DNA of 64,000 bases from Pseudomonas sp. sp1636 (GTDB lineage: Bacteria; Pseudomonadota; Gammaproteobacteria; Pseudomonadales; Pseudomonadaceae). The translations under genes were made by a program, and so were the position numbers. Of this stretch, positions 17,756 to 26,366 are shown one piece after another; the stretch's first letter is position 1; each line of letters starts with the position of its first letter. The stretch is from positions 38,803-102,802 of the forward strand of contig NZ_JARRAB010000019.1 in assembly GCF_030376615.1 (NCBI RefSeq), read 5' to 3'. The notes under the pieces are model-generated. The model saw only the letters and a list, made by a program, of their open reading frames with translations. It was not told where the DNA came from and did not search any database.

Positions 17756-18588
17756 TGACGCTGTTACCCCCGCCCTTACCTGCGCAGCTGCGCGCGCACA
17801 AGCTGAGCTTCGCCTACCAGGCCAAAACGGTATTGCAGGACGTCTCGTTCGAGCTGCCCAAAGGCAAGCTGATCGGTATCGTCGGGCCCAACGGCAGCGG
17901 CAAATCCACCCTGCTCAAGCTGCTGGCGCGGCAACTGCCGTTGCAGGGCGGCGAGGTCGAACTCAACGGCACGCCGTTGCAAGGCTACGGGATGAAAGCC
18001 CTGGCCCGCGAGCTGGCCTTTCTGCCGCAACGCCCGGTGATGGCCGAGGGCATTCGCGTCGAACAGCTGGTGCAATACGGCCGCCACCCGCACCAGGGCT
18101 GGTTCAACCAGTGGAGCGCGGAAGACGCCCAGCAGGTCGCCCGCGCCCGCGACGCCATGCAGCTGCAGGACATCTGGCAGCAGGTCGCCTCCTCGCTGTC
18201 CGGCGGCCAGGCCCAACGCGCCTGGCTGGGCATGATCCTGGCGCAGAACACCGACCTGGTGCTGCTCGACGAACCCACCAGCGCCCTGGATATCGGCCAC
18301 CAGGCCGAGGTCATGGAGGCGGTGCTGAATATCGTCGGCGAGGGCCGCACCGTGCTGATCGTGATCCACGACCTGGGCGTGGCCGCGCGCTACTGCGATG
18401 AAATCATCGCCCTCGACAACGGCCGCATCGCCGCCATGGGCCCGGCCCGCGAGGTGATCAACAAGACCCTGGTCGACCGCCTCTATCACACCGACGTGGA
18501 CATCCTCGCGGCACCCGGCGACGGCGCCCCGGTGGTGGTGCCGCGCCGGCGCAAGCCCGCCCACTCTGAACAAGGACTCACCCGATGA
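17755..18588 (+). CDS. fepC: Ferric-siderophore ABC transporter ATPase, FepC type
   Basis: A 277-aa ABC ATPase. Walker A is GPNGSGKST, the signature motif SSLSGGQAQRAW, Walker B LVLLDEPTSALD, and the H-loop IVIHDLG. It powers import through the FepD/FepG-type channel. The open frame extends far upstream within fepG, but the correct start is the ATG at 17755, which overlaps the fepG stop. The end overlaps the next gene by 4 bp (ATGA). Confidence 0.92.
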   Translation: MTLLPPPLPAQLRAHKLSFAYQAKTVLQDVSFELPKGKLIGIVGPNGSGKSTLLKLLARQLPLQGGEVELNGTPLQGYGMKALARELAFLPQRPVMAEGIRVEQLVQYGRHPHQGWFNQWSAEDAQQVARARDAMQLQDIWQQVASSLSGGQAQRAWLGMILAQNTDLVLLDEPTSALDIGHQAEVMEAVLNIVGEGRTVLIVIHDLGVAARYCDEIIALDNGRIAAMGPAREVINKTLVDRLYHTDVDILAAPGDGAPVVVPRRRKPAHSEQGLTR

Positions 18589-19526
18589 CGACTCTCATGC
18601 GCTGGAGCCTGCCCCTGCTGCTCGCCAGCCAGCTGTTAAGCACGGCCGCCGTGGCCGATACCCGGCAGATCGAAGACGCCTTCGGCAACCCGGTCAGCGT
18701 ACCCAGTGCACCGCAGCGGGTAATCACCCTCAGCGAGTTGGATCTGGATGCGGCGCTGGCCTTGGGCATCACCCCGGTGGGCACCATCAACGGTCGCGGT
18801 CAGGCCGCACCGCCGCGCTACCTCGACAGCAAAGTGCTGGCCGGGATCAAGGTGGTCGGCGATATCGACAACCCGAACCTGGAAACCCTGTTGGAGCTGG
18901 AACCGGATCTGATCCTCACCGGCCCGGTAAAACCCGAGCAATTGGCGATCCTCAACGAAATCGCCCCCACGGTGATCACCTTCGCCTGGGCCAGGCCCTG
19001 GCAGGAAAGCCTGCAACGCACCGCCAACGCACTCAACCAGAGCGCGGCCGCCGACGCCCTGTTGGAACGCTACAACGCCCGCGCCGCCGAAGCCCGCGCA
19101 CGCTTGAAGAATCACCAGGGCGAAACCTTCAGCATCGTGCGCTGGAACCCCAAAGGCCCGTCCTACATGTTCAAAGACGCCTTCGCCAGCAGCGTAATCG
19201 GCGACCTCGGCCTGGTGCGCCCGAGCTACCAGCAGGAGCCCGGGCACACCCACTCCATGGCCCTGAGCCTGGAGTCGCTGCAACTGCTGGATGCCGACTG
19301 GCTGGTGATCGGCACCCTGAGCACCAGCGGCGAAGCCGTCGAAGCCCTGCAACAGGCCGAGCAGACCCCGGCGTTCAAGCAGTTGTCGGCGATCCAGGGC
19401 CAACGCTTCGGCGCCGTCGACGGCTCGCTGTGGACCTCACTCGGCGGCCCGCAGGCCGCCCTGCAAGTGATTGCCGATATCGAACAGCTGCTCGGTAAAA
19501 CCGACGCGCAGCCGATCAAACGCTAG
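18585..19526 (+). CDS. fepB: Periplasmic ferric-siderophore binding protein, FepB type
   Basis: A 313-aa class III periplasmic binding protein with a signal peptide ending AAVADT. The N-terminal lobe shows QIEDAFGNPVSVPSAPQRVITLSELDLDAAL-type sequence (residues about 29-60), and later LLELEPDLILTG as in iron-siderophore binding proteins. It would pass ferric siderophore from the receptor to the permease. It is the last gene of the import operon and is convergent with the NRPS operon across 22 bp. Confidence 0.88.
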   Translation: MTTLMRWSLPLLLASQLLSTAAVADTRQIEDAFGNPVSVPSAPQRVITLSELDLDAALALGITPVGTINGRGQAAPPRYLDSKVLAGIKVVGDIDNPNLETLLELEPDLILTGPVKPEQLAILNEIAPTVITFAWARPWQESLQRTANALNQSAAADALLERYNARAAEARARLKNHQGETFSIVRWNPKGPSYMFKDAFASSVIGDLGLVRPSYQQEPGHTHSMALSLESLQLLDADWLVIGTLSTSGEAVEALQQAEQTPAFKQLSAIQGQRFGAVDGSLWTSLGGPQAALQVIADIEQLLGKTDAQPIKR

Positions 19527-19531
19527 CCAAA

Positions 19532-19569
19532 CGCCTGCCCGGTTCCAGTCACTCTGGAGCCGGCAGGCG
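19532..19569. terminator. Convergent hairpin between import and NRPS operons
   Basis: Long imperfect stem: CGCCTGCCCGGTTCCAG (left arm) pairs with CTGGAGCCGGCAGGCG (right arm) around a short loop. It spans the junction of the two converging operons and overlaps the last codons of the adenylation gene. It probably limits read-through in both directions. Confidence 0.55.
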
Positions 19570-21027
19570 CTTGCGATCCAGCTTGCCGCTGGCGGTCTTC
19601 GGCAGGCTGTCGAGCAAGACAATGCGCCCCGGAATCATGTAGTGCGGCAGCCGCTGTTGCAGCGCCCGGCGGATGCTCATGCGGCCCAGGCCGCCGCCCT
19701 CGCACAGTTCCACATACGCCACCAGGCAGGCTTCATCGCCGCTGCCGTGCAGCCGGGCTGCGGCGTCCTGCACGCCATCGATACGGCGCAGACTGACTTC
19801 GATCTCGCCTAGCTCGATACGAAAGCCGCGCAGTTTGATCTGCTCATCGCGCCGGCCCAGGTAGCGATAAGCATCTTCGCCGACCCGCTGCACGCGGTCG
19901 CCGGTGCGATACAGTTGGCGGCCTTGCCAGGCAATAAAGCTCTGCGCAGTCAGGTCGGCGCGCGCCCAATAGCCGCTGGCCAGCGACGGCCCTTCGATAC
20001 ACAGCTCGCCTTCGCCGCCCATCGCCAACGCCTCGCCGGCCTCGTCCAGCACCCAGTGGCGATAGCCGTCGAGGGACTGGCGTAGCAGCACGCCCTGCTC
20101 GCCCAACGGCAACTGCACCCGGGCCATCAGCGACCAGACGGTGGCCTCGGTGGGGCCGTAGCAATTCCACAGCTGGCCCACCAGCGGCGCCAGGCGTTCG
20201 GCCAAGGGCGCATCCAACGCCTCACCGCCGCACAGCGCGGTCAAGCCGGGCCGTCCTGGCCAGCCGGCCTTGAGCAGCATGCGCCAAAACGCCGGGGTGG
20301 CTTGCAGGCAGTTGATCTCGGGCAGCGCCGCCAACAGTGCGAGCAGCGCGTCCGGGTCTTTGTACGCCGGGCTGCCGACCACCTCCAGCGCACCGCCGGC
20401 CCACAGCGGGCCGAGCATTTCCAGCAGGGAGATATCGAAGGCCGGGGTGGTGATAAACAGCCAGCGGGTGGCGCTGCCCAGCTGCAGCCGACGGCTGGCG
20501 GCGCTGAGAAAATTGGCCAGGGCGCGGCGGCTGATCACCACGCCCTTGGGCCGCCCGGTGGAGCCCGAGGTGAACATCATGTAGGCCGGCAGCTGTTCGT
20601 CCAGCACTGGCCAGCTCAACTCGCCGCCCTCTCCCGCCTGCAAGTGCAGGCTCGGCACCGCGAAGCGGGCCTGGCCGTCAGCATCTTGCAGCACCAGCGT
20701 CAGTTCGGCGTCTTCGGCTATGCCTTGCAAGCGCTCGAGGGGGAACTGCGGATCCAGCGGCACGAAGCACAGGCCGTTATGCAGACAGGCCAGCGTCGCC
20801 GCCAGCAGGTCGGCCGAGCGTTGCAAATACAGGCCCACCCGCGCCCCCACCGGTACGCCCTGCACGGCCAGTTGCGCGGCAATCGCCGTCGTGCGCGCCG
20901 CCAGCCGTGCGTAGCTGTAGCGCTGGCCCGCCCAGCCCAACGCCGGCGCATGCGCCTGCTCGGCAAATACCTGGGCCAAGTGCGGGCTTAGCCGCGGCAC
21001 GTCGAGATTCTGCTGCATGGCGCTCAT
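19549..21027 (-). CDS. amoH: Stand-alone NRPS adenylation domain, Gly-like code (AmoH-like)
   Basis: A 492-aa free-standing adenylation domain, with A3 MMFTSGSTGRPKGV, A5 NCYGPTEATVW, A7 YRTGD, A8 IKLRGFRIELGEIE and A10 PKTASGKLDRKR. There is no condensation or carrier domain. Aligned by eye to GrsA, the specificity residues read D-I-L-Q-L-G-C-V-W, close to the known glycine code DILQLGLIW. In Aeromonas the last gene of the amonabactin operon, amoH, is likewise required for the glycine-containing variants. The ATG at 21027 overlaps the previous stop by 4 bp. It must load glycine onto a carrier domain in trans. Confidence 0.8.
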   Translation of the reverse strand: MSAMQQNLDVPRLSPHLAQVFAEQAHAPALGWAGQRYSYARLAARTTAIAAQLAVQGVPVGARVGLYLQRSADLLAATLACLHNGLCFVPLDPQFPLERLQGIAEDAELTLVLQDADGQARFAVPSLHLQAGEGGELSWPVLDEQLPAYMMFTSGSTGRPKGVVISRRALANFLSAASRRLQLGSATRWLFITTPAFDISLLEMLGPLWAGGALEVVGSPAYKDPDALLALLAALPEINCLQATPAFWRMLLKAGWPGRPGLTALCGGEALDAPLAERLAPLVGQLWNCYGPTEATVWSLMARVQLPLGEQGVLLRQSLDGYRHWVLDEAGEALAMGGEGELCIEGPSLASGYWARADLTAQSFIAWQGRQLYRTGDRVQRVGEDAYRYLGRRDEQIKLRGFRIELGEIEVSLRRIDGVQDAAARLHGSGDEACLVAYVELCEGGGLGRMSIRRALQQRLPHYMIPGRIVLLDSLPKTASGKLDRKRLPAPE

Positions 21028-24000
21028 GCCGGCACCGCCACGGCCAGTCGGGCCAGCTCGGTCAGCTGCTGACGCAGGCGTTGCAGCAACTGCTCGCTGA
21101 GGTCGCCGCGCAAGCAACCGATCTGGCGCAGGGTCAGACGGCCATCGAAGATCCCGCCGTGCAGGCTGATCAGCTCCGCCGAGCGGTTGTCCGCCGCACT
21201 CGGCCGGCCCGGGGCGATGGGCAACGGCTGCCAGTCGCCCTGGCCGCTGCGTGCGCTGCCCAGGTAGTTCAACGCCACCGGCGGCAGCGGCAAGGGGTTG
21301 GGTTCCGGCAGGCTGGCACGCAGCGGCATATAGCCGACGCCTTTATCCGGCACCTCACGCAAGCGCTCGTCACACTGGCCAAGCAATTGCGCCCAGTCGG
21401 CCTGATTATCCAGCACCAGCGGGTACATGCTGGTGAACCAGCCGAGGGTGCGGCTGACGTCCAGGCTCGGGTCAAGCGCCTCGCGGCCATGGCCTTCCAG
21501 CAGAATCCACTGGCGCTGGCCCAGGCCCATCTCGCTCAAGGTGCGGGTCAACGCGGCCAGCAGCAGGCTGCGCATCTCGCAGGCAAATACCTGGGTGGCA
21601 TTCTGGCTGAGTTGCCGGGTGAGTTCCGGCTCCAGCTCAAGCAAATGCACCCGGGTCGGCTCGGCGCTGATCCAGTCAGGCGCAATGCGGTAGTCCATGC
21701 CAGCCATGCGCTCGCGCCAGAAGCGCAGCTGTTCGCCAGCTTGCAGCACATAGGCGAGCAAACCCTGGCCCCATTGCCGGTAGCTACTGGTCTTGGCCGG
21801 CAGCGCCTCGCCACGGTGTAGGCGCGCCAGATCGGCGGCAAGGATGCGCCAGGACACCGCATCGACCACCAAGTGATGACAGGCGATAAACAGCCCACGA
21901 CCCTGCGCCAGGTTCTCCACCAGCCCCCAGCAGAGCGTGCGCCCCAGCATCGGTTCGAAGTGGCTTTGCAGCTCGGTCAGCGCCGCCTGCAGACCGGCTT
22001 CGCCCAGTTCGGCGTAATCGAGGATTGCCGGTGCCGCCAGCGGCAGATTCTCCAGGTAACGCTGGCCGTTCGGCGTCACCGCCAGACGCAGGGCATCGTG
22101 GTGCTGCAGCAACCGCTGCAGATATCCACGCAACTGCATCGGCTCAAGGTCTTCGGGCAGGCGCAGCAGCACGCCCTGGTTCCAGTGTTGCGGGGTCGCT
22201 AACGGCTGCTCGAAGAACCAGCGCTGAATCGGCTGCAAGGGCAACTCGCCGGTCAGTACGCCTTGCTCGGCCTGTACCGCGACCTCCTCGCGTTTACCGT
22301 TCAGTACCCGGCACAGGCGGCGCACGGTCTTGGCCTCGAACACCTCCTTGACCGAGCAGGGATAGCCGGCATCGCGCAGGCGCGTGGTCAGCTGGATACT
22401 CAGGATCGAATCGCCGCCGAGCTGGAAGAAGTCGCTCTGCACCCCCAGCGGCTGGCTCAGCACGTCCTGCCAGATAGCCAGCACCTCGGCCTCCAGTGCC
22501 GTGGCCGGCGGCCTGTGCTCGCCGCTGATGGCCAAGTCGATCTTCGGCAGCTGGCGCAGGTCGAGCTTGCCGTTTGGCGTCAGCGGCATCTGCTCGAGCA
22601 GCAGCAGGCTGCTGGGCACCATGTATTCCGGCAGACGCTGCGCCACCTCATGCAACAGCGCATCCACCAGCGGTTGCTCTGCACCCGGCTTGAGCACCGC
22701 GTAGGCGACCAGCGCCTGGCGCCGACCCTCACGCAGCACCAGCACCTTGACCTGATGCAACGCCGGGCAACTGAGGCTCAGCTGGGCTTCGATCTCCCCC
22801 GGTTCGATGCGGTAACCGCGCAGTTTGATCTGCCCGTCGAGGCGACCGAGGTATTCATAGTCGCCATTGGCCAACAGCCGTGCGCGGTCGCCGCTGTGGT
22901 ACAGGCGTAGACTCACACCAGCCACTCTGTGTTCGCGGAACACCGTCGCCGTGCGCTCGGGCTGGTTCAGATAACCGCGCGCCAGCCCCAGACCCGCCAG
23001 GCACAGTTCGCCCGGCACGCCGACCGGGCAGAGGTTGCCCAACTCGTCGAGAATCAGCGCCTGCATGCCGTCGATGGGCGTACCTATGCTCGGGCTGCTG
23101 CCGGGTTGCAGGTGCTTGCACAACGCGGTCACCGTGGCCTCGGTCGGCCCGTACATATTGATCAAGCGCAGCCGCCCGGCCCAGCGTTCGAGCAAACCAG
23201 CCGGGCAGGCCTCACCGCCGAAGCCAATCGCCTGCACAGTCGGCAGCGCAGAGTCCGGCAAGGCGGCGAGCAAGGCGGTGGGGAAAATCATATGGCTGCT
23301 GGCACTGCGCTCAATCTGCGCCAGCAGGTCCTCGTCAGGCTCGCCCCAGACCAGGCTCGCGCCCTGGGTCAGTGGCAGCAGCGCACACATATTGCCGGCA
23401 TCGAAGGACAGCGACATGCAGTTGAACATGCGCGCCTCGGGGCCCAGTTGCAGGCGCGCGGCATGGTCTTGCAGCAGGTTGACCAGGCTGCCCTGCTCGA
23501 CCATCACGCCCTTGGGCAAACCGCTGGAACCGGAGGTGTAGATCACCTGGGCGAGCTGCTGCGGGTCGTGGCCGAGCGCCGGCGGGGTCGGCGGCATGCC
23601 GTCCAGCTGCGCCTGCAGGCTGGCATCCTGCAGATCGAGCCAGCGCACGCCGGCACTCAGCGCGAAAGGCGGCTCGTCCTGGCCGACGATCAGTTCGATA
23701 CCGGCATCGTTAAGAATGTGCTGCAAGCGCTCACGCGGGTAGGCCGGATCCAGCGGCACGTAGGCGGCATTGATTTTCCAGATGGCCAGGATCGCCACCG
23801 CGAAAGCATTCTCCCGCCGCGCCAGTACGCCCAGCAGCGCCCCCGGGCCGCAACCTTGACTGAGCAGCCAATGCGCCAGGCGGTTGGCCCGCGCATCCAG
23901 CTCGGCATAACTCATCGCCTGCTCGTCAAAACCCAGCGCCGGACGCTGCGGATGCAGCCGCGCCCTGTCCTCGAACAAACCCAGCGCCGTGCGCCGGTTG

Positions 24001-25586
24001 GGATACTCGCGGGGCAACGCAGCCAGGCGCGCGGCGGTTTGCTGTAACAGCGGTTGGTCGAGCAGCGGCAGCGCCCAGATATCCATCTGCGGCTGTTCGA
24101 CCACCGCTTCCAGCAGCAGCAACAGACGCTCGGCATAACGCTCGAGCGTGGCGTGCTCGAACAACGCCGTGGCGTACAGCCAGTCGACCCGCACCGAGTC
24201 CATCAGCTCGGTGACCTTGACCGAGATATCGGTCTTGGCCGGCAACACCGGCGAGGTTTCCTCGACCGCCTGGCAGCCGGGGATCAGATCGTTGAAGTCG
24301 ACCCGCGCCTGATACACCAACATGATCTGGAAGATCGGGTTGATCGCCGTGTGGCGATCCATGCCGAGCGCCTCGCTGAGCGCTTCGAAGCGGTACAACT
24401 GGTGATCGAAGGCTTCCAGGTCGTCCTTGCGGCAGGCTTGCAGGTACTCGGTAAAAGGCTGTTGTTCGGGCAGCTGGGTGCGCAGCACCAGGGTGTTGAC
24501 GAAGAAGCCCACCAGCCCTTCGATATCCGCACGCTCGCGGTACGCCAGCGGCGTGCCGATGACGATGTCGCGCTCGCCGCTGTGGCGCGCCAGCAGCAGG
24601 GCGAACAGCGCATGCAGGCCGATAAAGGGCGAGGTGTTGTGCTGCTGGCACAGCTGCTTGAAGCGCGCCCACAGGCCGTTGTCGATGGTCGAGAACACCA
24701 GCTCGCCGCCGCTGGCCTGATGGGCCGGGCGCGGTTTGTCCAATGGCAGGCTGTGCACATCGGCGATGCCGCGCAGGCGCTCGACCCAGAAGGGTTTGAA
24801 CTGCGCGTGGTAGTCGCGAAACAGCGGCGAATTGAACCAGCTGGCGTAGTCGATGTAGTTCAGCGCCGGGGCTTGCCAGTTCAATGGCTGACGATTCTGG
24901 AAGGCCAGAAACGCGGTCTTGAGATCGGCAAACATATTCTTCACCGACCAACCGTCGGAGATGATGTGGTGCTGGGTAATCAGCAGCACATGCTCCCGTG
25001 CGCCGAGGCGCAGCAGGTGCACGCGGGTCAGTTCGCCAGTGGTGAGATCGAAGGGCCGGTTGATCTCCTCGCGCACCCGTTGCGCCACCCGCGCCTCGCG
25101 GGCCTGCGACTCGAGTGCGGATAAATCCTCAACCGCCAGCGGCCACGGCCGGTGCGGCAGAATCTGCTGTTCGCCACGGCCCTGGGCATTGCGCACAAAG
25201 CGCGTGCGCAGGCTGGCGTGGCGCTGCGCCAGCGCATCGAAGGCGAACTCCAGCGCCGCCACATCCAGCTCGCCGCTCAGGCGGAAGTACACCGGCATGT
25301 TGTACAGGTGCGAGCTTTCCTCGTACTGCTCGATAAACCACAGACCGCTCTGCGACGACGACAGCGGCCCGCTCTCGGCGTGCTGCGGCTGGATAGGTGC
25401 GGCAAAGGCGTTGGCGGCGGCCAGACAAGTAACGATGGCGTCGCGGTTCGCGCGGATCAGTTGGCCCAACTCTGGGGTGATCGCATCCTTGCTCGACTGG
25501 GAAACCAGCTGGCCCTGGGCATTCAGATTCAGCTGCACGCCCTGGCGGGCCAACTGGTTAAGCAGGCCGATGATATTAGTGTCCAT
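21024..25586 (-). CDS. amoG: NRPS, TubC-C-A-T-E (AmoG-like)
   Basis: A 1520-aa nonribosomal peptide synthetase. Domains in order: TubC-type docking domain (about 1-57), condensation domain with HHIISDG (His207, Asp211), adenylation domain (about 530-1000; VIYTSGSSGLPKGV, YGPTEATV, YHSGDR, IKLRGYRIEPGEIE), carrier domain (FFQLGGDSIL) and an epimerisation domain with HHLVVDAVSW, EGHGRE and TLGWFTSMYP. There is no thioesterase. The substrate code reads about D-A-M-I-G-G-M-V-T, which I do not recognise. In Aeromonas, AmoG handles the D-configured aromatic residue (Trp or Phe), consistent with an E domain here. Gap of 10 bp to entA. Confidence 0.82.
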   Translation of the reverse strand: MDTNIIGLLNQLARQGVQLNLNAQGQLVSQSSKDAITPELGQLIRANRDAIVTCLAAANAFAAPIQPQHAESGPLSSSQSGLWFIEQYEESSHLYNMPVYFRLSGELDVAALEFAFDALAQRHASLRTRFVRNAQGRGEQQILPHRPWPLAVEDLSALESQAREARVAQRVREEINRPFDLTTGELTRVHLLRLGAREHVLLITQHHIISDGWSVKNMFADLKTAFLAFQNRQPLNWQAPALNYIDYASWFNSPLFRDYHAQFKPFWVERLRGIADVHSLPLDKPRPAHQASGGELVFSTIDNGLWARFKQLCQQHNTSPFIGLHALFALLLARHSGERDIVIGTPLAYRERADIEGLVGFFVNTLVLRTQLPEQQPFTEYLQACRKDDLEAFDHQLYRFEALSEALGMDRHTAINPIFQIMLVYQARVDFNDLIPGCQAVEETSPVLPAKTDISVKVTELMDSVRVDWLYATALFEHATLERYAERLLLLLEAVVEQPQMDIWALPLLDQPLLQQTAARLAALPREYPNRRTALGLFEDRARLHPQRPALGFDEQAMSYAELDARANRLAHWLLSQGCGPGALLGVLARRENAFAVAILAIWKINAAYVPLDPAYPRERLQHILNDAGIELIVGQDEPPFALSAGVRWLDLQDASLQAQLDGMPPTPPALGHDPQQLAQVIYTSGSSGLPKGVMVEQGSLVNLLQDHAARLQLGPEARMFNCMSLSFDAGNMCALLPLTQGASLVWGEPDEDLLAQIERSASSHMIFPTALLAALPDSALPTVQAIGFGGEACPAGLLERWAGRLRLINMYGPTEATVTALCKHLQPGSSPSIGTPIDGMQALILDELGNLCPVGVPGELCLAGLGLARGYLNQPERTATVFREHRVAGVSLRLYHSGDRARLLANGDYEYLGRLDGQIKLRGYRIEPGEIEAQLSLSCPALHQVKVLVLREGRRQALVAYAVLKPGAEQPLVDALLHEVAQRLPEYMVPSSLLLLEQMPLTPNGKLDLRQLPKIDLAISGEHRPPATALEAEVLAIWQDVLSQPLGVQSDFFQLGGDSILSIQLTTRLRDAGYPCSVKEVFEAKTVRRLCRVLNGKREEVAVQAEQGVLTGELPLQPIQRWFFEQPLATPQHWNQGVLLRLPEDLEPMQLRGYLQRLLQHHDALRLAVTPNGQRYLENLPLAAPAILDYAELGEAGLQAALTELQSHFEPMLGRTLCWGLVENLAQGRGLFIACHHLVVDAVSWRILAADLARLHRGEALPAKTSSYRQWGQGLLAYVLQAGEQLRFWRERMAGMDYRIAPDWISAEPTRVHLLELEPELTRQLSQNATQVFACEMRSLLLAALTRTLSEMGLGQRQWILLEGHGREALDPSLDVSRTLGWFTSMYPLVLDNQADWAQLLGQCDERLREVPDKGVGYMPLRASLPEPNPLPLPPVALNYLGSARSGQGDWQPLPIAPGRPSAADNRSAELISLHGGIFDGRLTLRQIGCLRGDLSEQLLQRLRQQLTELARLAVAVPA

Positions 25587-25596
25587 TAACGTCCTC

Positions 25597-26361
25597 TTAG
25601 TCGGTCAGGCTGGCGCCGCCGTCGACCACGATGTCTTGCAGGGTGATGTGGCTGGCCAGGTTGGAGGCCAGGAACAGCACGACGCTGGCGACCTCTTCCG
25701 GGGTGGCGATCTTCTGCAGCGGGATGCCCAATTTGAACTGCTCGGGAAAGCCGGCGATGGTGCGCGCCGGCGCATCGGCGCTGTGCCACATGCCGCGCTG
25801 CATCGGCGTATCGGTGGAGCCCGGCGAGACCAGATTGCAGCGCACGCCATAGGTCGCCAACTCCAGGCCGGCGGTGCGGATCAGGCTGCTCAAGGCCGCC
25901 TTGGATGCGCTGTAAGCGGCCATCTGCATGCGCGGCACATGCGCCGCGTTACTGCTCACCGCCACCACCGTGCCGCGCCGCCAGGCCTTGAAGCGCGGCA
26001 GCAACTGGCGCAACAGGTAGAACGGCCCGGAGACATTCACCCGCAGGCAAGCGTCCCAGTCTTCCAGTGCCAGCGCCTCGATGGGCGCCAGACGCAACAC
26101 GCCGGCCACGCTGGCCAATACATCGATCACCCCATGGGCACCGAGTAGTTCATGACAGGCCTGTTGCACCCCTTGGGCATCGCCGATATCCAGCACATAG
26201 CGGGTAAAGCTGTAATCCTGCTCGGGGAAGCTCAGGTCGAAGCCAATCACCTGCCCGCCCAACTGGGCAAAGCCCTCGGCCACGCTGCGACCAATGCCCT
26301 GACCGGCCCCGGTGACCCAGATGGTCTGGCCGCTGAAATCTATTTGTCTGTTCATCTGCAT
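25597..26361 (-). CDS. entA: 2,3-dihydro-2,3-dihydroxybenzoate dehydrogenase (EntA)
   Basis: A 254-aa SDR enzyme making 2,3-dihydroxybenzoate from its dihydro precursor with NAD+. It shows the Rossmann motif TGAGQGIG, the SVAGVLR segment, SSNAAHVPR and the active-site YSASK. The sequence SPGSTDTPMQRGMW is characteristic of EntA/DhbA. It lies between the two multidomain NRPS genes, 5 bp after the first, as in the amonabactin operon order. Confidence 0.9.
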   Translation of the reverse strand: MQMNRQIDFSGQTIWVTGAGQGIGRSVAEGFAQLGGQVIGFDLSFPEQDYSFTRYVLDIGDAQGVQQACHELLGAHGVIDVLASVAGVLRLAPIEALALEDWDACLRVNVSGPFYLLRQLLPRFKAWRRGTVVAVSSNAAHVPRMQMAAYSASKAALSSLIRTAGLELATYGVRCNLVSPGSTDTPMQRGMWHSADAPARTIAGFPEQFKLGIPLQKIATPEEVASVVLFLASNLASHITLQDIVVDGGASLTD

Positions 26362-26366
26362 GCTCC

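Noticed and set aside
19532..19569. Small RNA gene at the convergent hairpin
   Set aside because: No promoter visible; structure explained as a convergent terminator.
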